64,000 nucleotides of DNA from DATLWN01 sp964492895 (GTDB lineage Bacteria; Pseudomonadota; Zetaproteobacteria; Mariprofundales; Mariprofundaceae). The translations under genes and the position numbers were made by a program. The notes below the pieces were generated by a model, which was given only the letters and a program-made list of their open reading frames with translations, was not told the origin of the DNA and searched no databases. The stretch lies in NCBI GenBank assembly GCA_964492895.1, contig CAZBLR010000001.1, positions 1 to 64,000 of the forward strand, given 5' to 3'. Of the stretch, positions 29,085 to 37,784 are shown piece after piece. The stretch's first letter is position 1; each line of letters begins with the position of its first letter.

Positions 29085-29528
29085 ATGCTGGAACTGCTGG
29101 AATCCCGGCGCCTGCGCCTGATCCTGACGGCGCTGCTGCATCTGGGGGCCAGCCGCGTTCCCATCCCCGGCAAGCAACTGGCCGAGAAGCTCAGCTGCTC
29201 CCGCCGCTATCTGGAGCCGGACCTGCAGGCGCTGAGCCAGGCCGGCATCCTCGAATCGCGTCGGGGCGCCCACGGCGGGTACCGGCTGGCACGCAGCGCC
29301 CAGCGCATCAGCCTGCTCGATGTACTGCACGGCCTGGGCTCCGATACCCCGGCGGTGGACGGCGGGGATTCCCGGCTGGAATCGAGGATCACCGCCCCGG
29401 CCCTGGACGACGCCCGACGCCAGCTGGATACGGTGCTGGGACAGATCACCCTTGCCGAATGGCTGGCGCGCGCGCATGCCGAGGGCCTGCTCACCGCCAC
29501 CGGCTCGCCCGCCGATTTCTGCATCTAG
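29085..29528 (+). CDS. Rrf2 family transcriptional regulator (no Fe-S cysteines)
   Basis: Winged-helix DNA-binding protein of 147 aa. The helix-turn-helix region PGKQLAEKLSCSRRYLEPDLQALSQAGILESRRGAHGG followed by YRLARSAQRISLLDVLHGL matches the Rrf2 family. The three cysteines that hold the cluster in IscR/NsrR are absent, so it probably senses something else or binds no cluster. Its target is unknown. It starts directly after the dut stop codon. Confidence 0.85.
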   Translation: MLELLESRRLRLILTALLHLGASRVPIPGKQLAEKLSCSRRYLEPDLQALSQAGILESRRGAHGGYRLARSAQRISLLDVLHGLGSDTPAVDGGDSRLESRITAPALDDARRQLDTVLGQITLAEWLARAHAEGLLTATGSPADFCI

Positions 29529-29539
29529 AGGCCGATCAC

Positions 29540-30583
29540 ATGACCATGGAGCGCAGCGCCGCCGAGCTGCTGTATGCGAAGGCCGCTTCCTGGCTTTCGG
29601 ACCACGCCGGCGCCCGCATCCTGACCCTGAACGCCCAGCCGGTCCCGTCCCTGGCCGCCCTGGCCGGGGGGGCACGCGCGCTGCACGTGCAGCAGGCATT
29701 CCGTCCCGACTGGCTGCAACTGCAGCGGATGGGCCTGGCCCCCGTGGCCGGCGCCGACGAGACCGCCCCGGAGGGGGGCTTCGACCTGGCGCTGGTACTG
29801 CCGGGCAAACAGCGCGAGCAAAGCCTGGGGATGCTGGCCAGGGGCATGCTGGCACTCACCACGGAAGGCATGCTGATGGCCGCCTGCGCCAACGACATGG
29901 GTGCCAAGGGCTACGAGAAGCGCCTGGCCGAACTGGTCGGGACGGTCGACAGCGCGTCCAAATCGCATTGCCGGCTGTTCCGGGCCAGGCGGAGCGACCG
30001 CCTCAGGACCGATCTGGCCGAGGCCTGGATCGGCGCCGCGGCGCCACGCATCGTGCCTGCCCACGGGCTCATCGCCCGCCCCGGCAATTTCAGCTGGGAA
30101 GAGCCGGACGCCGGCTCGGAGATGCTGCGGCGCTATCTGGAGAACCGGCCCGTGGCCGGTTCGGGCATGGACCTGTGCTGCGGCTACGGCTATCTGGCCC
30201 ACCGCATCCTGTCGATGTGCCCGGGCATCAGTGAGCTGTCCCTGATCGATGCGGACCGCGATGCCCTGGACTGTGCCGTGGCCAACACGGAGGCCGCCCA
30301 CGTCGCCGTGCATGCCCAGTGGCTGGACGCCACCAGCGAGTCGCTGCCGACGGGCCTGGACTGGATCGTCCTCAATCCGCCCTTCCACCGCGGCAAGGCG
30401 CAGGACATCGCGCTCGGCCGGACGATCGCCTCGCGCGCCTGCCAGAGTCTCAAAGCCGGCGGCCGCCTGGTGCTCGTGGCCAACCGGCAGCTGCCCTACG
30501 AACGCGTGTGCGGCGATGCGCTGACGACCTGCGATGTCGCCGAACAGGGCGATGGCTTCAAGATCCTGGACGGCATCCGGTGA
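29540..30583 (+). CDS. rsmC: 16S rRNA (guanine1207-N2)-methyltransferase RsmC-like
   Basis: Protein of 347 aa in the RsmC/RlmG arrangement: an N-terminal degenerate methyltransferase domain, then an active domain with the SAM site GSGMDLCCGYGYLA (about 207-220) and the N6/N2-methyltransferase motif NPPF (279-282). The family methylates guanine in 16S rRNA. RlmG cannot be fully excluded. Its stop overlaps the pseudouridine synthase start. Confidence 0.85.
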   Translation: MTMERSAAELLYAKAASWLSDHAGARILTLNAQPVPSLAALAGGARALHVQQAFRPDWLQLQRMGLAPVAGADETAPEGGFDLALVLPGKQREQSLGMLARGMLALTTEGMLMAACANDMGAKGYEKRLAELVGTVDSASKSHCRLFRARRSDRLRTDLAEAWIGAAAPRIVPAHGLIARPGNFSWEEPDAGSEMLRRYLENRPVAGSGMDLCCGYGYLAHRILSMCPGISELSLIDADRDALDCAVANTEAAHVAVHAQWLDATSESLPTGLDWIVLNPPFHRGKAQDIALGRTIASRACQSLKAGGRLVLVANRQLPYERVCGDALTTCDVAEQGDGFKILDGIR

Positions 30584-31314
30584 ATGCCCGGCCCGAGCGC
30601 CTGGACCGGCTGATGTCCCGTCTGGGCTACTGCTCGCGCCAGGACATCCGGCATTGGCTGCGCCAGGGGCGCATCCGCGTGGAAGGCCTGGAACGGCCGT
30701 CGCCGTCAGCGCACGTGCTGGCCGCTGCGGTGCGCCTGGACGGCGAGGCGCTGGACCATCCGGACGGCCTGACGCTGATCTATCACAAGCCGGAGGGGCA
30801 GGTCTGCTCGCACAAGGAGCAGGGGACCCTGATCTACGACGATTTCCCGGAACGCTGGCTGGGGCGCAAGCCGCAGCTGTCGGCCGTCGGCCGCCTGGAC
30901 AAGGACACCAGCGGGCTGTTGATCCTGACCGACGACGGCGGCCTGAACCATCACCTGACGAGCCCGCGGCACGATATCCCGAAGACCTACTGGGCCGTGC
31001 TCGCCCGCCCGTTGCAGGGCCACGAGGCCGCGCTGTTCGCCTCGGGGAAGCTGATGCTGGAGGGGGAAACGGCGCCATGCCTGCCGGCGGAGTTGACGGT
31101 GCTGGGCGAACGCGAGGCGGAACTGACGCTGCACGAGGGGCGCTACCATCAGGTGCGGCGCATGTTCGCCGCCGCCGGCAACCACGTCGAGGCGCTGAGC
31201 CGCATGCGCATCGGCGCGATGATTCTCGAGGACACCGGCCTCGCGGCCGGGGAATACCGGGACATCGATCCGGCAGCGCTGCTGGCCTGGATCGAACGCG
31301 GCGAACGCCCCTGA
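30580..31314 (+). CDS. rRNA pseudouridine synthase of the RsuA/RluE family
   Basis: Protein of 244 aa with an N-terminal S4 RNA-binding domain (LDRLMSRLGYCSRQDIRHWLRQ) and the pseudouridine synthase domain with catalytic Asp in GRLDKDTSGLL. HEGRYHQVRRMFAAAGNHV is typical of RsuA-type enzymes. The start is GTG at 30580 overlapping the rsmC stop; the nearby ATG at 30584 is out of frame. The exact uridine target (16S U516 or a 23S site) cannot be told by eye. Confidence 0.88.
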   Translation: MNARPERLDRLMSRLGYCSRQDIRHWLRQGRIRVEGLERPSPSAHVLAAAVRLDGEALDHPDGLTLIYHKPEGQVCSHKEQGTLIYDDFPERWLGRKPQLSAVGRLDKDTSGLLILTDDGGLNHHLTSPRHDIPKTYWAVLARPLQGHEAALFASGKLMLEGETAPCLPAELTVLGEREAELTLHEGRYHQVRRMFAAAGNHVEALSRMRIGAMILEDTGLAAGEYRDIDPAALLAWIERGERP

Positions 31315-31446
31315 GCGCCGCGGCTGGCCGCCGTCGCGGTCACGCCGATGGACAGGCAGGCCTGTGTTCCCTGTCGTGATGGCGCGGGCCGTATCGCTCG
31401 GTGACACAGCCGGCGAGCATGCGCACCGGCAAGGCCGGTCGGGGGA

Positions 31447-32280
31447 CTAGCCGGAGAACAGGCGAAGGAAACGGGCCGCCAGGCGGGACTCCAGGCCCAT
31501 GTCCTTCGGCGACACCTCGTACAGGGTGCTGATGCCCACGCCCTTCAACACCATGTTGCGCGGCGACCCGATCAGGATGTCCTCCGAATAATCGCGGATC
31601 TTGGTGTGGATGAGCCCGTAGACGATCTCGTCGATCAGCACCTGGTTCGGCAGGGCCTGGCTCTCGATGCGCGCGCCCTTGTCCATGGCATGGCCGATGA
31701 AGTCCTGGGACTTCCCCGGAAGCTCCTTGACGTAGCCGCAGGTGATGCCGATGCGGTAATCCAGCGACCGGCCGACCAGCTTCTTCAGCTTCTTCTTGCC
31801 GCCGTAGATGCTGCGCTTGATCAGCAGCGCCGCCAGCACGGCATCGATGGCATGCTCGAACACCGACATGACGCCGTCGCCGAGGCGCTTGACGACGGTA
31901 CCGCCGTGGTGCTCGATCGCCTGCTCGCAGATATCGCAGAACAGCCGGTTGCGCATATAGCCCTTGGTATGCCCCATCTCGCGCTTGTAATCCGTCGAGC
32001 CGGCCAGGTCGGTGAACATGATGCACTTGTAGTGGTCGCGGGTGGTGGCGATCATCTCGGCCACCTCCGAGATGATGGTGTCCAGATCCAGCAGCCGCTT
32101 GTCCATGCGGCTGGCCGGGCCGTCGGCGGCCAGCTGCGGCAGGGAGTTCGCGTCGCCCGAGGCGATCAGCTCCACCGTCGCATCCGTGGCCAGCGCCTGG
32201 TTCACGACGTCCGTCGCCGAGAGCTTGTGGCGCCGCGGCTTGACGATGGACACGAGCTCGACGTCTCTTTTGTCCGACAT
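31447..32280 (-). CDS. Class III adenylate/guanylate cyclase-domain protein
   Basis: Protein of 277 aa. About 85 N-terminal residues of unknown type are followed by one class III cyclase homology domain. The two metal-binding aspartates fit: D91 in IMFTDLAGSTDYKR and D135 in VVKRLGDGVMSVF, 44 residues apart; RIGITCGYV also fits. Unlike most cyclases it has no membrane or recognisable sensor domain. Whether it makes cAMP, cGMP or nothing cannot be told. CAGGGGGA lies upstream of the ATG. Confidence 0.8.
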   Translation of the reverse strand: MSDKRDVELVSIVKPRRHKLSATDVVNQALATDATVELIASGDANSLPQLAADGPASRMDKRLLDLDTIISEVAEMIATTRDHYKCIMFTDLAGSTDYKREMGHTKGYMRNRLFCDICEQAIEHHGGTVVKRLGDGVMSVFEHAIDAVLAALLIKRSIYGGKKKLKKLVGRSLDYRIGITCGYVKELPGKSQDFIGHAMDKGARIESQALPNQVLIDEIVYGLIHTKIRDYSEDILIGSPRNMVLKGVGISTLYEVSPKDMGLESRLAARFLRLFSG

Positions 32281-32403
32281 GCATTCCCCCTGACCGATCA
32301 CCGGCGCCAGTCTACGCATCCGCAGCCCGCCGGCAGTGAGCCAGCGCACCAGCGCTGGAATGGCTTGGTTTATCGATGATAGAGCCAACCATGGCAAAAA
32401 AAA

Positions 32404-32422
32404 AGCGCCCGGATCGGGCGCT
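32404..32422 (-). terminator. Intrinsic terminator after tRNA-Pro
   Basis: On the minus strand AGCGCCC / GGGCGCT (pairing 32416-32422 with 32404-32410) is followed by a run of about nine T (toward 32394). It lies 20 bases beyond the tRNA 3' end. Confidence 0.88.
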
Positions 32423-32441
32423 CGGCAGGCGGGAGGAAAAA

Positions 32442-32519
32442 TGGTCGGGGTGAGTAGATTCGAACTACCGGCCTCTACGTCCCGAACGTAGCGCTCTAAC
32501 CAGGCTGAGCTACACCCCG
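32442..32519 (-). tRNA. tRNA-Pro (anticodon CGG)
   Basis: Full cloverleaf on the minus strand: acceptor CGGGGTG / CACCCCG, D arm GCTC...GAGC, anticodon stem CTACG / CGTAG with loop TTCGGGA (anticodon CGG), and T arm GGTAG-TTCGAAT-CTACT. Discriminator A is followed by an encoded CCA. A plausible promoter lies upstream (TTGCAG about 16 bases before ATAAGA). It reads CCG proline codons and has its own terminator. Confidence 0.95.
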
Positions 32520-32600
32520 TTTTCCCATCGAAGGCGCCGCATCTTATGTCGAGCCACGCCCCTCTGCAAGAAAGCCGTTTTGCGGATGCCCGGAACGGGC

Positions 32601-33584
32601 TCAGAACGGGCGCTTGGCCGAGAAATCCGCCAGCTGCGACATCAGGCGCCCGATGTCCGTATCCGCATCCGCCGGCAGCAGGGCCTTGGCGCGCTCGGCA
32701 TAGGATCGGGCCTTCTCCATGCAGAAGACCTCGCCCTGCTGGGCCCGCACCCGGCCGCGCACCCATTCGCGATCGTCCCCGGCATAACCGCCGCGGTCGG
32801 CGATGGCATGCACCCGCGCCACCAGTTCGGCATCGCCGGCCATGGCATGGATCAGCGGCATTGTGATCTTGCCTTCCTCCAGGTCGTGGCCGACGGGCTT
32901 GCCCACGGTGTCGGCATCGGCCAGGTAATCCAGCGCATCGTCCATCAGCTGGAAGGCCACGCCCAGGCACATGCCGTATTCGGCCATGTCGCGCACCACC
33001 GTCTCGTCCTGCCCGCCGACCCGGGCCCCGATCTCGGCCGCGGCCGAGAACAGCACGGCCGTCTTGCGCTCGATGACCTCCAGGCACTCGTCCTCGGTCA
33101 TCTCCAGGTGGAAGGTGCGCGCCAGCTGCAGCACCTCACCCTCGGCCAGGGCATTGGTGACGTCCGCCATCAGGCGCAGCATCTCCATGTCGCCGTCCGC
33201 GACCATCATCTGGAAGGCGCGGGAGAACAGGAAATCGCCGACCAGCACGCTGGCCTGGTTGCCCCAGACACCGTTGGCGGACGGGGTGCCGCGCCGCTGG
33301 TCGGAGGCGTCGACGACGTCGTCATGCAGCAGCGAGGCGGTGTGGATGAATTCGACCACTACGGCCAGCGGGATATGCCGCGCCCCACCGTAGCCGAACA
33401 GCTTGGCCGTCAGCAGGCACAGCAGCGGGCGCAGGCGCTTGCCGCCGCTGGCGACGATATAGGTGCCGACGGCCGGGATCATCGCCACATCGGAGCGCAG
33501 GTTGTCGCGGATGCAGTCGTCCACGGCCTGCATGTCGGCACGGCACAGTTCGGTGGCGGTTTGCAAGGGGTGGTTCGCGTTCAC
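32601..33584 (-). CDS. ispB: Polyprenyl (octaprenyl) diphosphate synthase
   Basis: Long-chain trans-prenyltransferase of 327 aa that makes the ubiquinone/menaquinone side chain. The two Asp-rich motifs are LLHDDVVD (86-92) and QLMDDALDY; GGKRLRPLL binds the diphosphate. The chain length is inferred from the family, not read from the sequence. It is divergent from maf. Confidence 0.93.
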   Translation of the reverse strand: MNANHPLQTATELCRADMQAVDDCIRDNLRSDVAMIPAVGTYIVASGGKRLRPLLCLLTAKLFGYGGARHIPLAVVVEFIHTASLLHDDVVDASDQRRGTPSANGVWGNQASVLVGDFLFSRAFQMMVADGDMEMLRLMADVTNALAEGEVLQLARTFHLEMTEDECLEVIERKTAVLFSAAAEIGARVGGQDETVVRDMAEYGMCLGVAFQLMDDALDYLADADTVGKPVGHDLEEGKITMPLIHAMAGDAELVARVHAIADRGGYAGDDREWVRGRVRAQQGEVFCMEKARSYAERAKALLPADADTDIGRLMSQLADFSAKRPF

Positions 33585-33667
33585 GGAACGTGCATCGTAA
33601 GCCCGTGGAATATGTGGTCAAGAACCGCCTGCTGACGCCGCAAGCCCTTTGCCGCTAGGATGCAGAC

Positions 33668-34237
33668 ATGGAAATCGTGCTCGCCTCCCGCTCCCCCCGC
33701 CGCCGCCAGCTGCTGCAGGCGGCAGGGCTCGCCGTCGAGATCCTGCCCTCGCACGTCGACGAGACGGTCCTGGCCGGCGAATCGGTGCAGGACACGGTGC
33801 TGCGTCTGGCCGGCATGAAGGCCAGGGCCTGCCCGGAGGCCGAGCGCCCGGTCATCGCCGCCGACACCCTGGTCTGCCTGGACGAGCTGCCGATCGGCCA
33901 GCCGCGGGATCTCGCCGAGGCGAAGGCCATGATCCGGGATCTCGCCGGCCGGCGGCACAGCGTGTTCACCGGCGTGTGCGTGCGGCGCGGTGACAGCCTG
34001 CTCACCGAACTGGTGCGCACGGACGTGTGTTTCCGGGACATCGACGAGCCCGAGATCGACGCGTATCTGGCCCACAACGAGGTGCTGGACAAGGCCGGCG
34101 CCTATGCGGTGCAGGCCGGCGCCGCCTGCTTCATCACCGCCATCGACGGCCCGCTCGACAATGTCATCGGCCTGCCGGTGCGCGCGACGCTGGCCCTGCT
34201 GCAGCGGCTGGCCATGCCGACGGAGGTGACGGCATGA
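33668..34237 (+). CDS. maf: Maf family nucleoside triphosphate pyrophosphatase
   Basis: House-cleaning enzyme of 189 aa that hydrolyses non-canonical or modified nucleotides (dTTP/UTP or m7GTP types). It begins with the family motif LASRSPRRRQLLQAAG, with PVIAADTLVCLD, SVFTGVCVRR, KAGAYAVQ and GPLDNVIGLPV in order. Overlap of its stop with the rng start couples the two; maf-rng is a common gene order. Confidence 0.94.
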   Translation: MEIVLASRSPRRRQLLQAAGLAVEILPSHVDETVLAGESVQDTVLRLAGMKARACPEAERPVIAADTLVCLDELPIGQPRDLAEAKAMIRDLAGRRHSVFTGVCVRRGDSLLTELVRTDVCFRDIDEPEIDAYLAHNEVLDKAGAYAVQAGAACFITAIDGPLDNVIGLPVRATLALLQRLAMPTEVTA

Positions 34238-35748
34238 GTACCGAACTGCTGGTCAACGTCACCCCGTTCGAGACCCGCATCGCCCGCATCGAGAACGGCC
34301 AGGCCGAGGAGATCTACATCGAGCGCGAACGCGAGCGCGGGCTGAAGGGCAATATCTACAAGGGAAGGGTGCAGCGGGTGCTGCCGGGCATCCAGGCGGC
34401 CTTCGTCGACATCGGCCTGCCCAAGGCCGGCTTCCTGTACGCCGGCGACATCTCCACGCCGAGCATGAACGATGCGTCGCTGGCCGGCGCCGAGCAGGAC
34501 GACGAGACCGAGCTCGATCACGACAAGGGCCACGATTCGCGCGTGATCCCGCCGATCACCAGCCTGATCAAGGAGGGCCAGGAGATCGTGGTGCAGGTCT
34601 CGCGCGAGCCCATCGCCTCCAAGGGCCCGCGCATCACCCGCCATGTCAGCCTGGCCGGGCGCTACCTCGTGTACCTGCCGAACGTCAACCACGTCGGCAT
34701 CGCCCGCCGCCTGGAGGATACCGAGGAGCGTGAACGGCTGCTCGGCCTCGGCCAGCGCCTGAAGCCGTCCCAGGGCGGCCTGATCATCCGCACCGTGGCC
34801 GAAGGCCACAGCGAGGACGAACTCAGCCGCGACCTCGAGTTCCTGATGCGCCTGTGGCGCGACATCGAGCACCGGACCCAGCATGCGGCGCCGGCCTCGC
34901 TGATCCACATGGAGCTGAACCTGTACCTGCGCGTGATGCGCGACTTCGTCGACGACGAGGTCGAGAAGATCCACGTCGATTCGCGCGAGGCCTACGAGAA
35001 GATGAAGAAGTTCGCGCGCCGCTTCATGCCGGACGTGGCCAAGAAGCTCTTCTACTACCCTGGCCAGCGACCGATCTTCGACGTCTACGGCGTCGAGGTG
35101 GAGATCAACAACGCCCTGACCAAGCACGTGCCGCTGAAGTCCGGCGGCCATATCGTCATCGACCAGACCGAGGCGCTGGTGGCCGTCGACGTCAATTCCG
35201 GCTCCTTCGTCGGCTCGCGCAACATGGAGGAGACCGGCTTCAAGACCAACCTCGAGGCCGTCAACGAGATCGTGCACCAGCTGCGCCTGCGCAACCTCGG
35301 CGGCATCATCGTCGTCGATTTCATCGACATGCAGGACGAGGAGAACCGTACGCGCCTGCTCGAGGTGCTGTCCGAGGCGCTGAAGCGCGACAAGGCCAAG
35401 ACCGACATCGTGCATTTCTCCGACCTCGGGCTCGTCGAGATGACACGCAAGCGCACGCGCGACTCGATCGGGCGCACGCTGATGCAGGAATGCAAGTGCT
35501 GCGGCGGCTCCGGCCAGACCAAGAGCCCGACGACCGTCTGCTACGAGCTGTTCCGCGACATCGTGTCCGAGGCGCGCACCTACCCCTGCGACAAGCTCTT
35601 GGTTATCGCCCATCCGGAGATCATCGACATCCTGGTCGGCGAGGAGCACGAGGCCGTCGAGCGCATGGAGGAGTTCCTGGGCCGCCAGATCACGCTGCAG
35701 AGCGATGCCGACTTCTCGCCGGAGCGCTACGAGGTGGTGCTGCTGTAA
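34234..35748 (+). CDS. rng: Ribonuclease G
   Basis: Endoribonuclease of 504 aa that matures 16S rRNA 5' ends and takes part in mRNA decay. It starts MSTELLVNVTPFETRIA, has the S1 domain (GNIYKGRVQRVLPGIQAAFVDIG), catalytic Asp residues in VDVNSGSFVG and VDFIDM, and the zinc-link CKCCGG. It lacks the long C-terminal scaffold of RNase E. Confidence 0.96.
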   Translation: MSTELLVNVTPFETRIARIENGQAEEIYIERERERGLKGNIYKGRVQRVLPGIQAAFVDIGLPKAGFLYAGDISTPSMNDASLAGAEQDDETELDHDKGHDSRVIPPITSLIKEGQEIVVQVSREPIASKGPRITRHVSLAGRYLVYLPNVNHVGIARRLEDTEERERLLGLGQRLKPSQGGLIIRTVAEGHSEDELSRDLEFLMRLWRDIEHRTQHAAPASLIHMELNLYLRVMRDFVDDEVEKIHVDSREAYEKMKKFARRFMPDVAKKLFYYPGQRPIFDVYGVEVEINNALTKHVPLKSGGHIVIDQTEALVAVDVNSGSFVGSRNMEETGFKTNLEAVNEIVHQLRLRNLGGIIVVDFIDMQDEENRTRLLEVLSEALKRDKAKTDIVHFSDLGLVEMTRKRTRDSIGRTLMQECKCCGGSGQTKSPTTVCYELFRDIVSEARTYPCDKLLVIAHPEIIDILVGEEHEAVERMEEFLGRQITLQSDADFSPERYEVVLL

Positions 35749-35753
35749 CGGCC

Positions 35754-36938
35754 ATGCCCCCCTCCCCGCTGCAGCTGTACGTCCACATCCCGTTCTGCGT
35801 CCACAAGTGCCCGTATTGCGACTTCAACTCGCATGTGCGCCCCGAGATCCCGTGGCAGGACTACGGCCGGGCCCTCGTCGCCGAACTGGCGCACCGGGCC
35901 GCCGATCCGGCGTTCCGGGGACGCCGGCTCGCCAGCGTGTTCTTCGGCGGCGGCACGCCGTCGCTGGCGCCGCCGGAGCTGATCGCCTCGGTCATCGAGG
36001 CGGCCGACCGCCTGTTTCCGCTCGCCAGTGATGCCGAGATCACGCTCGAGGCCAACCCGGGCACCGTCGATGCCGGGCATTTCGCGGCCTACCGCGCCGC
36101 CGGAGTCAACCGCCTGTCCATCGGCGTGCAGAGCTTCGATGTCGCCGAGCTGCACTGGCTGGAGCGCATCCACGACGGCGACGGCGCCGTGCGCGCCTAT
36201 GACGCCGCCCGCCGGGCGGGCTTCGCCAACATCAACCTGGACCTGATCTACGCCCTGCCCGGCCAGGAGATCGCGACATGGATGGGCTCGCTGGAGCGCG
36301 CCATCGATCTGGCGCCCGAACACCTGTCCTGCTACCAGCTGACGGTGGAGCCGCACACGATGCTGGCCAGCCGGCATGCCAGGCACCCCTACCCGCTGCC
36401 GGACGACGAGGCCTCGCTGCAGTTTTTGTGGGCCACCCGCGAGCGCCTGGCTGCGGCCGGCTACGCGGCCTACGAGATCTCCAACTTCGCGCGCCCGGGA
36501 TATCACTGCCGCCACAACGACGGCTACTGGCTGTACCGCGACTACATCGGCATCGGCGCCGGCGCCGCCGGGAAATGGGACTTGCTGGGGGACATCGAAG
36601 ACGGGGCGGACGGCGGCGTCTACCGCTACACCAACACGCGCACGCCGGAGACCTACATGCGCCAGGTGTTCGGCAAACAGGGGCAGGCCACCGGCAGCGA
36701 CGAACGCCTGGCGCGGCGCACGGCCGCCGCCGAGGCGGTGTGGATGGGCCTGCGCCGCCGCGACGGCCTGGCGCGCCCGTGGTTCGCCGATCGTTTCGGC
36801 GAGGACGTGCTGGCGCTGTTCGCTACGGAACTGTCGCCGTGGCTGCAATCCGGCATGGTCGAGGCCGATGAGGCCGCGCTGCGCCTCAGCCGCGACGGCC
36901 TGGCCCAGGCCGACAGCATCGCCGCCGGGTTATTTTAG
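35754..36938 (+). CDS. hemW: Haem chaperone HemW (radical SAM, CPO-III-like)
   Basis: Radical SAM protein of 394 aa with CVHKCPYC cluster cysteines (C15, C19, C22). The HNDGYW sequence late in the protein is the HNxxYW motif that separates haem-binding HemW from true coproporphyrinogen III dehydrogenase HemN. It inserts haem into respiratory proteins, which fits the many cytochromes nearby. The start at 35754 is the first ATG after rng. A multi-hairpin element follows its stop directly. Confidence 0.93.
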   Translation: MPPSPLQLYVHIPFCVHKCPYCDFNSHVRPEIPWQDYGRALVAELAHRAADPAFRGRRLASVFFGGGTPSLAPPELIASVIEAADRLFPLASDAEITLEANPGTVDAGHFAAYRAAGVNRLSIGVQSFDVAELHWLERIHDGDGAVRAYDAARRAGFANINLDLIYALPGQEIATWMGSLERAIDLAPEHLSCYQLTVEPHTMLASRHARHPYPLPDDEASLQFLWATRERLAAAGYAAYEISNFARPGYHCRHNDGYWLYRDYIGIGAGAAGKWDLLGDIEDGADGGVYRYTNTRTPETYMRQVFGKQGQATGSDERLARRTAAAEAVWMGLRRRDGLARPWFADRFGEDVLALFATELSPWLQSGMVEADEAALRLSRDGLAQADSIAAGLF

Positions 36939-36942
36939 GGAA

Positions 36943-37085
36943 GGATGTTCTGAGTTTCTCAGAACATCCGTGCAGGCCATGGACGGCCTGCCAAAATCGA
37001 AGACCCAAGTCTTTGATTTTGTAAGCAAAGGAAAAACCGCGCTTTTTTCTTTGCGCCATGAAAAACTGCAGGGATGCAGTTTTTC
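36943..37085 (+). repeat. Multi-hairpin intergenic element, copy B
   Basis: Five hairpins follow hemW. HP0 is GGATGTTCTGA/TCAGAACATCC (36943-36953/36959-36969). HP1 is GCAGGCC/GGCCTGC (36972-36978/36985-36991) with loop ATGGAC. HP2 runs from CAAAATC to GATTTTG (36992-37021). HP3 is GCAAAGGAAAAA/TTTTTTCTTTGC (37025-37036/37043-37054) around CCGCGC. HP4 is GAAAAACTGCA/TGCAGTTTTTC (37060-37070/37075-37085) with loop GGGA. HP1-HP4 match copy A (217-328) in order and in loop sequence. It would be part of the hemW 3' UTR if transcribed. Confidence 0.82.
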
Positions 37086-37099
37086 AAGTACCACAAAAT

Positions 37100-37573
37100 T
37101 TACCCGGCGTCCTTGAGCCAGGCCGCGGGGATACAGTGGGTGATGATCAGCCTGCCGCCCGGGCGCACCGCCGAACCGGTATAGACGTCCCCCGACAGCA
37201 GGGAGCCGCCCCAGCCGGCCAGCTCGGTGCGGGGATCGTCGGCGTTGCACGGCGGCAGCGGCAGCGGATCGCCGCCGGCATCGACCCAGATATAGGCCAC
37301 GTCGGCCCCGTCGTAGCGGAACAGGTAGATATGCGCCCCCTTCGGGGCCTGCCGGACATGGCCGGTGTAGACGTAGCCTTCCAGCTCCACGTTGCCGTCG
37401 GTCAGTTCGGCGCCCGGCAGCTTGTTGCCAACCTTCGTGGCATCGAGGGACTGCAGGTAGGTCATGACCCGCGGCTCGTTCTTGGACAGCCAGATGTCCA
37501 GCTGGCTTTCGGCCACGGCCAGGCCCGGCACGATCGCGGATATCAGCAGCGCGATGGTCAGCAGCCTCTTCAT
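37100..37573 (-). CDS. Unknown exported protein
   Basis: Protein of 157 aa with a clear signal peptide (MKRLLTIALLISAIVPGLAVAE). The mature part has EPRVMTYLQSLDATKVG, two Tyr-rich strands (GYVYTGHV, IYLFRYDGADVAYIWVD) and two cysteines that could pair. No family is recognised. A GGGGGACATG start context gives a weak ribosome site. It sits at the left edge of the accessory patch, convergent with hemW. Confidence 0.75.
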   Translation of the reverse strand: MKRLLTIALLISAIVPGLAVAESQLDIWLSKNEPRVMTYLQSLDATKVGNKLPGAELTDGNVELEGYVYTGHVRQAPKGAHIYLFRYDGADVAYIWVDAGGDPLPLPPCNADDPRTELAGWGGSLLSGDVYTGSAVRPGGRLIITHCIPAAWLKDAG

Positions 37574-37757
37574 GTCCCCCTCCATGGCCGGGCCGGCCTG
37601 CGGACGATAACCAATCCGAACCGCTATTGCAGCCCTTTGGCTGTGACCTCCGTCAACCCACCGCTCCGGGGGCATGAATGATGCCGACACCAACAAATCG
37701 CTGGCATCCCAAACGGGATGAATCCGAGCTATGGTTTGAGATCATTGCTGCGGCTTA

Positions 37758-37784
37758 AATCAATCGAGTCTGACCCCATTGATT
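37758..37784. repeat. REP-like hairpin with GGGGTCAGACTCG loop
   Basis: Stem AATCAAT / ATTGATT (37758-37764 and 37778-37784) closes a loop that reads GGGGTCAGACTCG on the minus strand. From memory, this sequence recurs in genomes next to RAYT-type (IS200-like) transposase genes. No such transposase is in this window. The stretch 37574-38203 otherwise holds only the gene fragment and hairpins listed here. Confidence 0.6.
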
